40,503 nucleotides of DNA, from NCBI GenBank assembly GCA_022360435.1, contig JAKSCU010000259.1:1-40503 (forward strand), given 5' to 3'. The notes below the pieces were generated by a model. That model was not told the origin of the DNA, did not search any database, and worked only from the letters and a program-made list of their open reading frames with translations. The stretch is from Bacillota bacterium. Lineage in GTDB: Bacteria > Bacillota > Desulfotomaculia > Desulfotomaculales > Desulfallaceae. Made by a program: the position numbers and the translations under genes. Every line of letters starts with the position of its first letter. Position 1 is the first letter of the stretch. Below, one piece after another: positions 33,368 through 40,503 of the stretch.

Positions 33368-35150
33368 TTTCTTTCCGCCGGTCCTGGTGTTCATATTGGG
33401 AGCAATCCTCATACCGTTCCTGAGGGGCTGGGTCAGGTCGGCCTACATGTTGTTTCTGCCGGTGGCGGCGATGGTTGTCCTGACCGGAATACCCCACGGC
33501 ACGTACACTGTGATGCCGTTTTTGGACGGCGAGCTGCTCATGCGGTTCGATAAACTAAGCAATGTATTTGGATACGCCTTTATAACAATAACCTTTATCG
33601 CCGTTATATACGCTATGCACCTGAAGAACACCGGGGAGCAGACAGCGGCGATCATATACGCCGGCAGCGCCCTGGGCGTTGTTTACGCCGGCGATCTGCT
33701 GTCGCTGTTTGTGTTCTGGGAAATGCTCACCCTGTCGGCGGCGTTTATCATCTGGTCAAACCGTACCCAAAAAGCCCAAGGCGCCGGTTTCCGCTACCTG
33801 CTGGTGCACATTTTCGGCGGGTTGTGTCTGCTGGTGGGCATAATACTGCATGTCCAGCAAACCGGTTCGCTAGGGTTCGATTATATAGGTGTGAACGGGG
33901 TGGCTTCCTATCTGATGCTGCTGGGTGTGGCCGTGAACACCGCCATCCCGCCGCTGCACGCCTGGCTCACCGACTCGTACCCGGAAGCCAGTGTTACCGG
34001 CACCATTTTTCTAAGTGTTTTTACCACCAAAACCGCCGTTTACGTGATGGCCCGGGCGTTTCCAGGCGCCGAGATTTTAATCGTGTTAGGGGCCGTCATG
34101 ACGGTGTTTCCCATATTCTACGCGGTGCTGGAAAACGACCTGCGGCGGGTGCTCTGCTATAGTTTGATTAACCAGATTGGATTCATGGTGGTGGGAATAG
34201 GCGTCGGAACCTCGCTGGCTGTTAACGGGGCGGCGGCTCAAGCTTTCGTTCACATTATATTCAAGTCGCTGCTGTTCATGTCGGTGGGGGCCGTGCTGTA
34301 CCGGACGGGCACCGCCTTGGCCACCGACCTGGGCGGCCTGTACAAGACAATGCCTATTACCATGGTGTTCTGTGTTATAGGCGCGGCGTCCATTTCAGCT
34401 TTCCCACTTTTTAGCGCTTTTGCCACCAAGTCCATGATCATGTCGGCTGTGGGCTACGAAAGTCTGACCGTGGTCTGGCTGCTGATGCTGTTCGCGTCCG
34501 CCGGTGTGTTCCACCATGCCGGCATTAAAATACCTTACTTTACTTTCTTTTCCCACGACTCGGGCAGGCGTCCCAAGGAAGCGCCTCTCAACATGCTGAT
34601 TGCCATGGGCCTGGCCGCGTTTATTTGCATATTCGTCGGGGTATACCCCCAGCCGCTGTACAACCTGCTGCCGTTCCCGGTGGATTACGCGCCTTACACC
34701 GCGAACCACGTGGTGACCCAACTACTGTTGCTGTTTAGCGCCTCGCTGGCCTTCGGCATACTGATGTACACCAGGTACTACCCGCCGGAGTTGCGGTCCG
34801 TCAACCTGGACGTCGACTGGTTTTACAGAAAAGCCGCCCCGGCGGTCATCAAAGTCGCCGGTGCTCCCGTGGCCGCCTTTAGCGCCTGGCTGGGCCATTT
34901 TTTCCTGCAAAAAATTCCCCAGTTCCTGATTAGGTTCGGACAAAACCCTTCGGCACTGGTCAAGGTTACCCTTGAGTATTTGACCATGCCCTTTAGAAGC
35001 CAGGAATGCCGGGTACAGATCATGGAGGATTACCGGACCGTCAAAGTTTCCTGTGAAAGCTACGTGTTGAAGCCGTGGTCCATCAGCGCGGCCATCACTT
35101 TCGTCACGTTATTTTTAGCCATTTACCTTTTTGTATATTACGTTTACTAA
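33360..35150 (+). CDS. Third NuoL/MrpD-type antiporter subunit with C-terminal extension
   Basis: This 596-residue protein has the antiporter core over about residues 1-470, plus an extension that includes an amphipathic stretch (about 490-565) and a final membrane helix (SAAITFVTLFLAIYLFVYYVY). The TM5 Glu is present (LFVFWEMLTLSAAFII). The TM7 Lys of other subunits is replaced by Asn: GVAVNTAIPPLHAWLTDSYPEASVTG. A Lys follows in VFTTKTAVYVM. The start ATG 33360 overlaps the preceding gene. A long lateral extension after the core resembles that of NuoL/MrpA, which spans the membrane arm. This is the last gene of the operon; the structured repeat follows at once. Confidence 0.88.
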   Translation: MIDFFPPVLVFILGAILIPFLRGWVRSAYMLFLPVAAMVVLTGIPHGTYTVMPFLDGELLMRFDKLSNVFGYAFITITFIAVIYAMHLKNTGEQTAAIIYAGSALGVVYAGDLLSLFVFWEMLTLSAAFIIWSNRTQKAQGAGFRYLLVHIFGGLCLLVGIILHVQQTGSLGFDYIGVNGVASYLMLLGVAVNTAIPPLHAWLTDSYPEASVTGTIFLSVFTTKTAVYVMARAFPGAEILIVLGAVMTVFPIFYAVLENDLRRVLCYSLINQIGFMVVGIGVGTSLAVNGAAAQAFVHIIFKSLLFMSVGAVLYRTGTALATDLGGLYKTMPITMVFCVIGAASISAFPLFSAFATKSMIMSAVGYESLTVVWLLMLFASAGVFHHAGIKIPYFTFFSHDSGRRPKEAPLNMLIAMGLAAFICIFVGVYPQPLYNLLPFPVDYAPYTANHVVTQLLLLFSASLAFGILMYTRYYPPELRSVNLDVDWFYRKAAPAVIKVAGAPVAAFSAWLGHFFLQKIPQFLIRFGQNPSALVKVTLEYLTMPFRSQECRVQIMEDYRTVKVSCESYVLKPWSISAAITFVTLFLAIYLFVYYVY

Positions 35151-35155
35151 AAGAA

Positions 35156-35286
35156 GCGCACTAATTCAGTTCCCTCTGCGTGCGCTTTTTAATACTTTTT
35201 TCCTTTGCCCTTGCCATATATATGGCAAGGTATACTTTTTAAAAAGTATAAAAAAAGCGCACTAATTCAGTTTCCTCTGCGTGCGC
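35156..35286. repeat. Structured repeat, opposite orientation to the 14.2 kb copy
   Basis: Two GCGCAC/GTGCGC hairpins (35156-35185 and 35257-35286), almost identical to each other, flank a 22-base palindrome (35209-35230) that is identical to 14286-14307, and next to it a 20-base palindrome TATACTTTTT/AAAAAGTATA (35231-35250). Read on the minus strand, the order and sequence match the 14.2 kb element (hairpin, AGTATACC, palindrome, CAAAGGA, AGTATT, hairpin). The first hairpin starts six bases after the stop of the last antiporter gene and ends with T-runs on both strands, so it can serve as the operon's terminator. Confidence 0.85.
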
Positions 35287-35386
35287 TTTTTGACACATTT
35301 TTTCCTTAATTCGAGCAGCAGCGGTAAGGGCACGCACGTTTAAGGGCTGGGGGGGACACCTCGGCCCGCGCTTACACCGTATAGAA

Positions 35387-35423
35387 AATAAAGGTTCCAT
35401 AACATTGGAGCCTTTATTTTTTA
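35387..35423. terminator. Bidirectional terminator upstream of the HtrA gene
   Basis: AATAAAGG and TCCA (35387-35399, one mismatch) pair with TGGA and CCTTTATT (35406-35418), followed by a T-run. It lies in the 410-base gap between the antiporter operon and htrA; the remainder of that gap holds the structured repeat and no gene. No clear htrA promoter is seen. Confidence 0.7.
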
Positions 35424-35561
35424 TAAAAAACGTTATTTGGAAGTGGCAAACCGACAATATATTTGCTATTATATTCTTTAAGTTTGTTTTTTCCTCGGGT
35501 TTGCCGTTTTAGGTTTGTATTGCTTATTCTGCGTCTGGGATAAAACGGGGAGTGATGAAAA

Positions 35562-36698
35562 GTGTTTTTCAAATTTAAAAAAGTTCTTCTTTTGACCGCC
35601 TTGCTTGCCTTTGTTGCAGTTATAGCTTTTGCCGGCGGCTGTTCGTTGGACGCTCTAAACGCCGACAACGACACGTCCGGCGCCCGTAATCAGGCCAGCG
35701 CCGAGCCTGCTCTGCCGGGAGTAAAGCCGGGTACAATTGCGGAGATTGTCAAAAACACCGGTCCCGCAGTGGTGAAAGTTAGCGTGGAGAAGGAGGCCGC
35801 CAGCCGTTACTCGCATCCCTTTGCTAATGACCCGTTTTTCCGCTATTTCTTTGGCGGCAACGATGAACAGCCGCGCATGGAAACCGGGCTGGGTTCGGGT
35901 TTTATAATATCCTCCGACGGGTATATATTGACCAACGAACACGTTGTCTCCGGAGCCGACAAGATAACCGTCACAGTCCAGGAAGGAGAGAAGCAATACC
36001 AGGCTCGCCAGGTGGGGGGGGACTACGACCTGGACCTGGCAGTGCTCAAAATAGAAGCCGGGAATGACTTACCGTTTCTGAAGCTGGGCGATTCGGAGAA
36101 AATAGAAGTCGGCAACTGGGTGGTTGCCATCGGTAATCCCTTTGGGTTTGACCATACCGTTACCGTGGGGGTAATTAGTGCCAAAGGGCGTCCGGTGCCG
36201 GTGGAAAGGCGGTATTACAAGAATCTGCTGCAAACAGACGCGGCCATTAATCCCGGCAACAGCGGCGGGCCGCTGTTGAATCTGGCCGGGGAAGTGGTGG
36301 GTATTAACACGGCTGTTGCCCAGGCTCAGGGGATTGGATTCGCCATTCCCACCAGCACGGTGCAAGAGGTGCTGGACGAGTTAATGAATAAAGGCAAGGT
36401 TATTCGCCCTTACCTGGGTATTCAAATGCACAACATTACTCCTGATTTGGCCGATTATTTCGGGCTGAAAAATACCGACGGAATAATTGTGATGGGAGTG
36501 CTTGAAGGCAGCCCGGCGGAACGAGCGGGGCTGCGTCAGGGAGACATAATACTGCAGATGGATAAAAAACCGGTAGCCAATCCGGAAGAGCTGGCCAACC
36601 GCATCAAAGAAGCCGAAATTGGGCAAAAAATATTGCTCATGGTTTACCGTGACGGCGAACCGGCTTACGTTACCGTTAAGGTGGGCGAAAAACCCTAA
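35562..36698 (+). CDS. HtrA/DegP-type serine protease with PDZ domain
   Basis: The 378-residue protein has an N-terminal signal (about 8-28) with a Cys at residue 28 (AFAGGCSLD). This could be a weak lipobox, so it may be a lipid-anchored or membrane-anchored protease outside the membrane. The trypsin-like domain has a complete triad: His in TNEHVVSGAD (about 126), Asp in YDLDLAVLKI (about 157) and Ser in NPGNSGGPLLN (about 234). A PDZ domain follows (about 280-370: YLGIQM, DGIIVMGVLEGSPAERAGLRQGDIILQMD). Its role is removal or refolding of damaged exported proteins. The start GTG 35562 has GGAG nearby. It is monocistronic, with a terminator after it. Confidence 0.92.
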   Translation: MFFKFKKVLLLTALLAFVAVIAFAGGCSLDALNADNDTSGARNQASAEPALPGVKPGTIAEIVKNTGPAVVKVSVEKEAASRYSHPFANDPFFRYFFGGNDEQPRMETGLGSGFIISSDGYILTNEHVVSGADKITVTVQEGEKQYQARQVGGDYDLDLAVLKIEAGNDLPFLKLGDSEKIEVGNWVVAIGNPFGFDHTVTVGVISAKGRPVPVERRYYKNLLQTDAAINPGNSGGPLLNLAGEVVGINTAVAQAQGIGFAIPTSTVQEVLDELMNKGKVIRPYLGIQMHNITPDLADYFGLKNTDGIIVMGVLEGSPAERAGLRQGDIILQMDKKPVANPEELANRIKEAEIGQKILLMVYRDGEPAYVTVKVGEKP

Positions 36699-36737
36699 AT
36701 CAGGAGTACAAAACCCGAAAAAATTAAACGTACAAGG

Positions 36738-36791
36738 AAATAAAGAAGGGCAGGCTGCTTTTGAGACATTAAGCCGCCTGCCCTTTTATTT
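36738..36791. terminator. Bidirectional terminator between converging genes
   Basis: AAGGGCAGGC (36746-36755) pairs perfectly with GCCTGCCCTT (36776-36785), with A/T-rich ends on both sides. It lies between the rightward HtrA gene and the leftward MinD-like gene and should stop transcription from both. Confidence 0.8.
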
Positions 36792-36804
36792 AAAGTGACG
36801 TTAG

Positions 36805-37518
36805 TTAGCTTTGCATTATCTTTTCCAAAATGTTTTCCAGCCCGCGGTGAAAACCCTCGCTTTTCTCCTCCATTTCACTTAAAACACCAATGACCGGCAG
36901 GCCGAACTCCCGGGCCACGGCCTCCGGCGGGTCTTCAAGAGGCGAAGCTTCCCTGTTGAATAACAGTTTTAACTTTTCGACCGGAAATTGAATAATTTTC
37001 AGGTCCCAGAGAAGATGTTTAAGGGTCACCACATTATATCTAAAGGTGTCAACCACCAGCATGGGGATATCGGATTCTTCCAAAACCATGAAGTTAAAAC
37101 TGGTGGGCGTGTTGCTCATATCCACCACAACCCCATCGTAATCGCTTTTCTTTATCGAGTTACAGATAATTTTAATGGCGTTGTAAATGTTGTCGGAGCC
37201 AGGTAATTTGGGGTTGTTGTTGGAGGCCAGCACGTCCAGACCCGACTGATGCTTTTGTAAAAAGCGAGCCCATTGGGGCCCGGTGTATTCAACGTTGCTA
37301 ATACCTGATTTTTTGCTTTCCAGGTATATATCTTCACACCAGTCACTGATATTTGGATAGTGCTGCAATTGTAATCTTTCAGTCACATCTCCTTTGTGGA
37401 TGTCCAGGTCCACCAGCAGAGTTTTATACCCTTTGTTTAGGCTTATTAAGGAAAGTTCTTCAGCTATTGTAGTATTGGCGGTTTGTTTGGTTACGCCGTA
37501 TACTGTGATTATTTGCAC
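36805..37518 (-). CDS. MinD/ParA-superfamily protein with degenerate P-loop
   Basis: The 237-residue protein has the MinD/CpaE-like fold order: a first strand and loop at about 3-20 (IITVYGVTKQTANTTIAEEL), a Walker A' segment LLVDLDIHKGDV (about 38-49), a Walker B-like VVVDMSNTPTSFN (about 127-139), and the late strands LVVDTFR and LKLLFNRE. The expected KGGxGKTT is replaced by TKQTANTT, losing both lysines and the glycines. ATP binding is therefore doubtful, and it may be a pseudo-ATPase. The start is GTG 37518 with AAGGAAAT upstream. It follows the acyl-CoA ligase gene by 54 bases in the same direction. Its function is unknown; CpaE-like pilus or localisation proteins are the nearest guess. 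Confidence 0.65.
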   Translation of the reverse strand: MQIITVYGVTKQTANTTIAEELSLISLNKGYKTLLVDLDIHKGDVTERLQLQHYPNISDWCEDIYLESKKSGISNVEYTGPQWARFLQKHQSGLDVLASNNNPKLPGSDNIYNAIKIICNSIKKSDYDGVVVDMSNTPTSFNFMVLEESDIPMLVVDTFRYNVVTLKHLLWDLKIIQFPVEKLKLLFNREASPLEDPPEAVAREFGLPVIGVLSEMEEKSEGFHRGLENILEKIMQS

Positions 37519-37572
37519 GGTTTTTTCATTTCCTTATCATTGGCTATTTGATTAATTGACCAAAACTAAGCT

Positions 37573-39093
37573 TTATTTGCTAATCCAATTTTGCATTTCC
37601 TTGCGCATCAGCTTGCCGGAAGTTGTCTTGGGCAGATTACCCACGAAGCGGATGTACCGCGGTATTTTGTAATCCGCCATTTGACCCCGGCAAAACTCTT
37701 TAAGGTCTCCTTCGTCCAATGTCTGCCCTTCCCGGACCATCACAAAAGCCAGTATCTCCTCACCCATTACGGCATCCGGCACACCCACCACCGCCACGTC
37801 AAATATATTGGGGTGGGTGTAAAGAACTTCCTCTACCTCCCGGGGGTTGATGTTTACGCCCCCGCGGATGATCAAATCCTTTTTGCGGTCCACTATATAC
37901 AAGTAGCCGTCTTGGTCGGCATAGGCCAGGTCGCCGGTGTGGAACCAGTCGTTACGCAATGCCCAGCGGGTTTCTTCATCACGGTGGAAGTAGCCAAGCA
38001 TGACGTTGGGCCCCCGGACCACTATTTCTCCCACCTGGCCTTGGGGAACCTCTCGGCCCTCATAGTCAAATATCTTTACTTCCACGCCGGGGATGGGGAC
38101 GCCGATGGAACCCTGTTTGCCGGATTTTTCAATAAAATTCACCGTCACCACCGGGGATGTTTCCGCCAAACCGTATCCTTCGGTCAGCGGCATGTTCATC
38201 TTGGCTTTAAACGCCTCGTAAAGGTCGGCAGGCATGGTGGCGGCGCCGGTAAAGACTATGCGCAGCGAACTGACGTCGTATTTTTCCAGGTTGGGGTTAT
38301 CGATTAAGAACCGGTACATGGTGGGGGTGCCGAAAAAGAAAGTAACCTTTTCCTCTTCCATGATGGTCAGCAACTCTTCAGCGCCGCGCCAGCCCTCTTG
38401 GATGACCAGCGTGGCTCCGGCGACAATGGAGTTGTTCATGATACATGTCTGGGCGCCGGCGTGGTAAGCCGGCGCGGTAAGCAAAGCGCGGTCGGACGGC
38501 CCCATGCTGCATAATTGGGAGAAGGTTAGAGCGTTGCTGTACAAGTTGAAGTTGGTTAACATGGCTCCCTTGGGTTTGCCGGAAGTGCCGGCGGTGTAGA
38601 GAATTTCGGCCAGGTCTTCACGGTCATACCTGGTTTCCGGGAAAACAAGGGTACCCTTGCCGCATACCTGATCCAGGGATGTGAAAGCTTCGTTTGTCAG
38701 GTCGCAGTTGTTGACAATTACGCCGCAGGGTATGGCTATGCTTTCATTTATTTTGGCAAAAGAATTCTGTAGTTCAGGGCATGTTATTACGGCGGCCGGC
38801 AGGCAATCTTTAATGATCACGCCAATTTCGTTGTTGGTGTAATTGGGGCTTATCGGAACAACAACGCCTTTCATCCTGATTATGGCGTAGTAGGCGATGA
38901 CAAATTCAGGACAGTTGCCCAGTGCCATCAACACCCGGTCGCCGGGTTTTATTCCGATTTGCTGCAGCCCGCTGGCCAACTTGCTTACCTGCGTATCCAG
39001 CTGGGCGTACGTCATACGCCGGTCTTGGAACACTATCGCTTCCTGGCCAGGGGAAACCCTGGCTATTTCAGCGAGCCGCATTGGCAAATTCAT
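37573..39093 (-). CDS. AMP-forming acyl-CoA synthetase/ligase
   Basis: The 506-residue protein belongs to the adenylate-forming family. Visible motifs are YTAGTSGKPKGAML (about 166-179, phosphate loop), YGLAETSP (about 309-316), a TGDLAYADQDGYLYIVDRKKDLIIRGG hinge (about 394-420) and the C-terminal catalytic Lys in PKTTSGKLMRKEM (about 490-502). It activates a carboxylic acid to an acyl-CoA through an acyl-AMP; sequence type suggests a medium/long-chain fatty acid or an aromatic acid, but the substrate is not determined. The start ATG 39093 has AGGAGG upstream. It is the first gene of a probable two-gene leftward unit with the MinD-like gene. Confidence 0.9.
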   Translation of the reverse strand: MNLPMRLAEIARVSPGQEAIVFQDRRMTYAQLDTQVSKLASGLQQIGIKPGDRVLMALGNCPEFVIAYYAIIRMKGVVVPISPNYTNNEIGVIIKDCLPAAVITCPELQNSFAKINESIAIPCGVIVNNCDLTNEAFTSLDQVCGKGTLVFPETRYDREDLAEILYTAGTSGKPKGAMLTNFNLYSNALTFSQLCSMGPSDRALLTAPAYHAGAQTCIMNNSIVAGATLVIQEGWRGAEELLTIMEEEKVTFFFGTPTMYRFLIDNPNLEKYDVSSLRIVFTGAATMPADLYEAFKAKMNMPLTEGYGLAETSPVVTVNFIEKSGKQGSIGVPIPGVEVKIFDYEGREVPQGQVGEIVVRGPNVMLGYFHRDEETRWALRNDWFHTGDLAYADQDGYLYIVDRKKDLIIRGGVNINPREVEEVLYTHPNIFDVAVVGVPDAVMGEEILAFVMVREGQTLDEGDLKEFCRGQMADYKIPRYIRFVGNLPKTTSGKLMRKEMQNWISK

Positions 39094-39253
39094 AATAAAA
39101 CCTCCTTGTCAAGGCGATGGAAGCTTTTATATCGTTTCACATGGCCGCTGCAAGCATCAGCCAATCAGCTACTTAGCCACATAAAAATATTCTCTCTTGA
39201 CCCGCGGAAATCCTTCTTCCAGACAAATCAGGCCGGGTAATTATTAAACAAGA

Positions 39254-39302
39254 AATTAAGGGGACACCATACTAAATTATTAATTTTTTAAAAAATAATT
39301 TT
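39254..39302. repeat. Degraded REP-like element
   Basis: AATTAAGGGGACACCATACTAAAT resembles the outer arm of the element at 9072-9176 with changes, followed by an A/T-rich palindrome (AAATTATT 39274-39281 with AATAATTT 39294-39301). The right-hand GGTGTCCCC arm is missing, so this is a decayed half copy. It lies in the 324-base gap between the divergent ligase and radical SAM genes, which holds no other supported feature apart from an extended -10-like TGGTAGAAT near 39370. Confidence 0.55.
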
Positions 39303-39417
39303 ATATGAAACAACTGCATTGTCCGGTTGGCCCGGACGGTAAATCTTACTGTCCCGGTTTTGCGGTTTGTGGTAGAATCAAGTTGTACCGTTTATATTCT
39401 TTTGGAGTGGTGAAACT

Positions 39418-40503
39418 ATGTTTATTGAACAGGGTCCCATCAGACCGCCCAGCGAAGCCGCCAGCCTGCTGATCAGGGTAACCCGCAACTGTCCCTGGAA
39501 CAGGTGTGCTTTTTGCCGTACATACAAGGGAGAAAAATTCAGCCGACGTTCCGTTGAAGAAGTGCTGAGCGATGTGAATACCGTGCGCGAAGTATCGGAA
39601 CAAGTGAAAAAAATATCTTGGGAGTTGGGGTGTGGCGGCGAGATTGACGCCGAGGTGGTGCACCAGGCCGGCGCCCGGCACGGCCACCTACACTACCATG
39701 TGGCCGCGTGGCTGTACAGTGGCGGAAAAAGTGTCTTTTTGCAAGACGCCAATTCCTTGATTGTAAAGACCGACGACTTGGCGCGGGTGGTCAGCCATGT
39801 CAAAGAGTCTTTTCCCGCGGTAGACAGGATGACTACCTATGCCCGCGCCGACACGGCGGCTCGAAAGACCGAGGACGAACTGCGACAACTGCGGCAGGCG
39901 GGTTTGAACAGGATACACATGGGTATGGAATCCGGAGCCGACGTAGTGCTCAAAATGATTCAAAAGGGCATCACGGCCGCACAGTTGGAGGAAGCCGGGC
40001 GCAAAATCAAAGCCGCCGGCATATCATTGTGCTGGTACATCATGCCGGGGCTGGGGGGCGGCCAGTATTCCCGGGAGCACGCGCTGGAAACCGCGGCTCG
40101 GGTGAACGCGGTAAATCCTGATCATGTGCGGTTCAGGACGCTGTCGGTACTGAAAGGCACAACTTTGCACGATATGCAGGCGGGCGGGGAATTCGAACCT
40201 TTGGACGAGGACCAAATAGTGACGGAGCAGCGCCTGTTTATTGAATCCCTGCAGGGGGTAACCACCAGGATTGTCAGCGATCACATATTGAATCTGCTGC
40301 AGGAACTGGAAGGTCGACTGCCCGGCGACAGGGACAGGATGCTGGGGATTATCGACCACTACCTGGCCATGTCTGGAGAAGAGAAAGCCAACTTTCAGAT
40401 GGGCAGGCGGGCCGGGGTTTATAACTCCATGGACGACATGCGGCACCCCGCCAAGCACGGGTATGTGGAAGGGCTGCTAAAGGATGCCGGCGGCGCGGGC
40501 GGC
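39418..40503 (+). CDS. Radical SAM protein, 3' end outside the window
   Basis: The frame is open from ATG 39418 (GGAGTGG upstream) to the window edge, giving 362 residues without a stop. Near the N-terminus, NCPWNRCAFC places cysteines at 25, 30 and 33 (C-x4-C-x2-C rather than the common C-x3-C-x2-C). Typical later features are AWLYSGGKSVFLQDANSL, a GLNRIHMGMESG segment with the SAM-binding Gly/Glu, and a YIMPGLGGG strand. The relaxed spacing is found in several HemN/Elp3-like and B12-independent radical SAM groups. The substrate is unknown. It is preceded by a degraded REP-like element. Confidence 0.85.
   Translation, partial: MFIEQGPIRPPSEAASLLIRVTRNCPWNRCAFCRTYKGEKFSRRSVEEVLSDVNTVREVSEQVKKISWELGCGGEIDAEVVHQAGARHGHLHYHVAAWLYSGGKSVFLQDANSLIVKTDDLARVVSHVKESFPAVDRMTTYARADTAARKTEDELRQLRQAGLNRIHMGMESGADVVLKMIQKGITAAQLEEAGRKIKAAGISLCWYIMPGLGGGQYSREHALETAARVNAVNPDHVRFRTLSVLKGTTLHDMQAGGEFEPLDEDQIVTEQRLFIESLQGVTTRIVSDHILNLLQELEGRLPGDRDRMLGIIDHYLAMSGEEKANFQMGRRAGVYNSMDDMRHPAKHGYVEGLLKDAGGAGG

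Overview
The window looks like chromosome from a Gram-positive, anaerobic, spore-former-type sulfate reducer of the Desulfotomaculum group (Peptococcaceae and relatives). The main grounds are a dissimilatory sulfate-reduction locus (sat, aprB, aprA, qmoA, qmoB, with hdrC and hdrB where Gram-negative reducers have qmoC), a separate dsrC, a YlbF-family regulator, a KhtT/KhtU potassium/proton antiporter pair, and Firmicute-style AGGAGG ribosome binding sites with frequent TTG and GTG starts. This is inference from gene content; no 16S or other marker is present.

Layout. Positions 1-2.4 kb hold the end of a MoaD/ThiS-like sulfur carrier, a ComQ-like isoprenyl-diphosphate-synthase homologue and an E1-like (ThiF/MoeB) adenylyltransferase broken by one in-frame TAG in its ATP loop. 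A small unknown gene and a four-PAS/GGDEF/HD-GYP protein follow (2.9-6.0 kb). Leftward genes then encode KhtU, KhtT and a YlbF-family protein, with a divergent HAD phosphatase. A REP-like palindrome supplies the 3' ends of both the HAD gene and a leftward ABC-F ATPase (9.2-11.1 kb). A leftward DASS (SLC13) transporter is separated by about 1.07 kb of non-coding DNA with two adjacent strong hairpins from dsrC (13.8 kb). Next come a tandem structured repeat, an FmdB-like zinc ribbon plus NifX-like pair with a clear promoter, a small membrane protein and a YkgJ-type cysteine-cluster protein.

The core is 17.1-26.9 kb: sat, aprBA, qmoAB, hdrCB, all rightward. Sat activates sulfate to APS, AprBA reduces APS to sulfite, and QmoAB with HdrCB is the expected electron route between the quinone or thiol/ferredoxin pools and AprBA. 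DsrC (13.8 kb) is the sulfur-carrying partner of the sulfite reductase, whose own genes are not in the window. After a 630-base AT-rich regulatory region with direct repeats comes a ten-gene ion-pumping operon (27.5-35.2 kb) in the order E-F-G-(DE)-B-C-D, as in the antiporter part of archaeal Mbh hydrogenases. It is extended by two more large NuoL/MrpD-type subunits and a small membrane protein, with no hydrogenase or oxidoreductase subunits attached. The end of the window has an HtrA-type protease, a leftward acyl-CoA ligase plus MinD-like protein with a degenerate P-loop, and the 5' part of a radical SAM gene running off the edge.

Best candidates for something undescribed: the sulfur-carrier/prenyl-synthase/E1 cluster with its amber codon; the three-antiporter Mrp/Mbh-like module directly beside the sulfate-reduction genes; the dispersed hairpin-plus-palindrome repeat family; and the possible structured leader upstream of dsrC.
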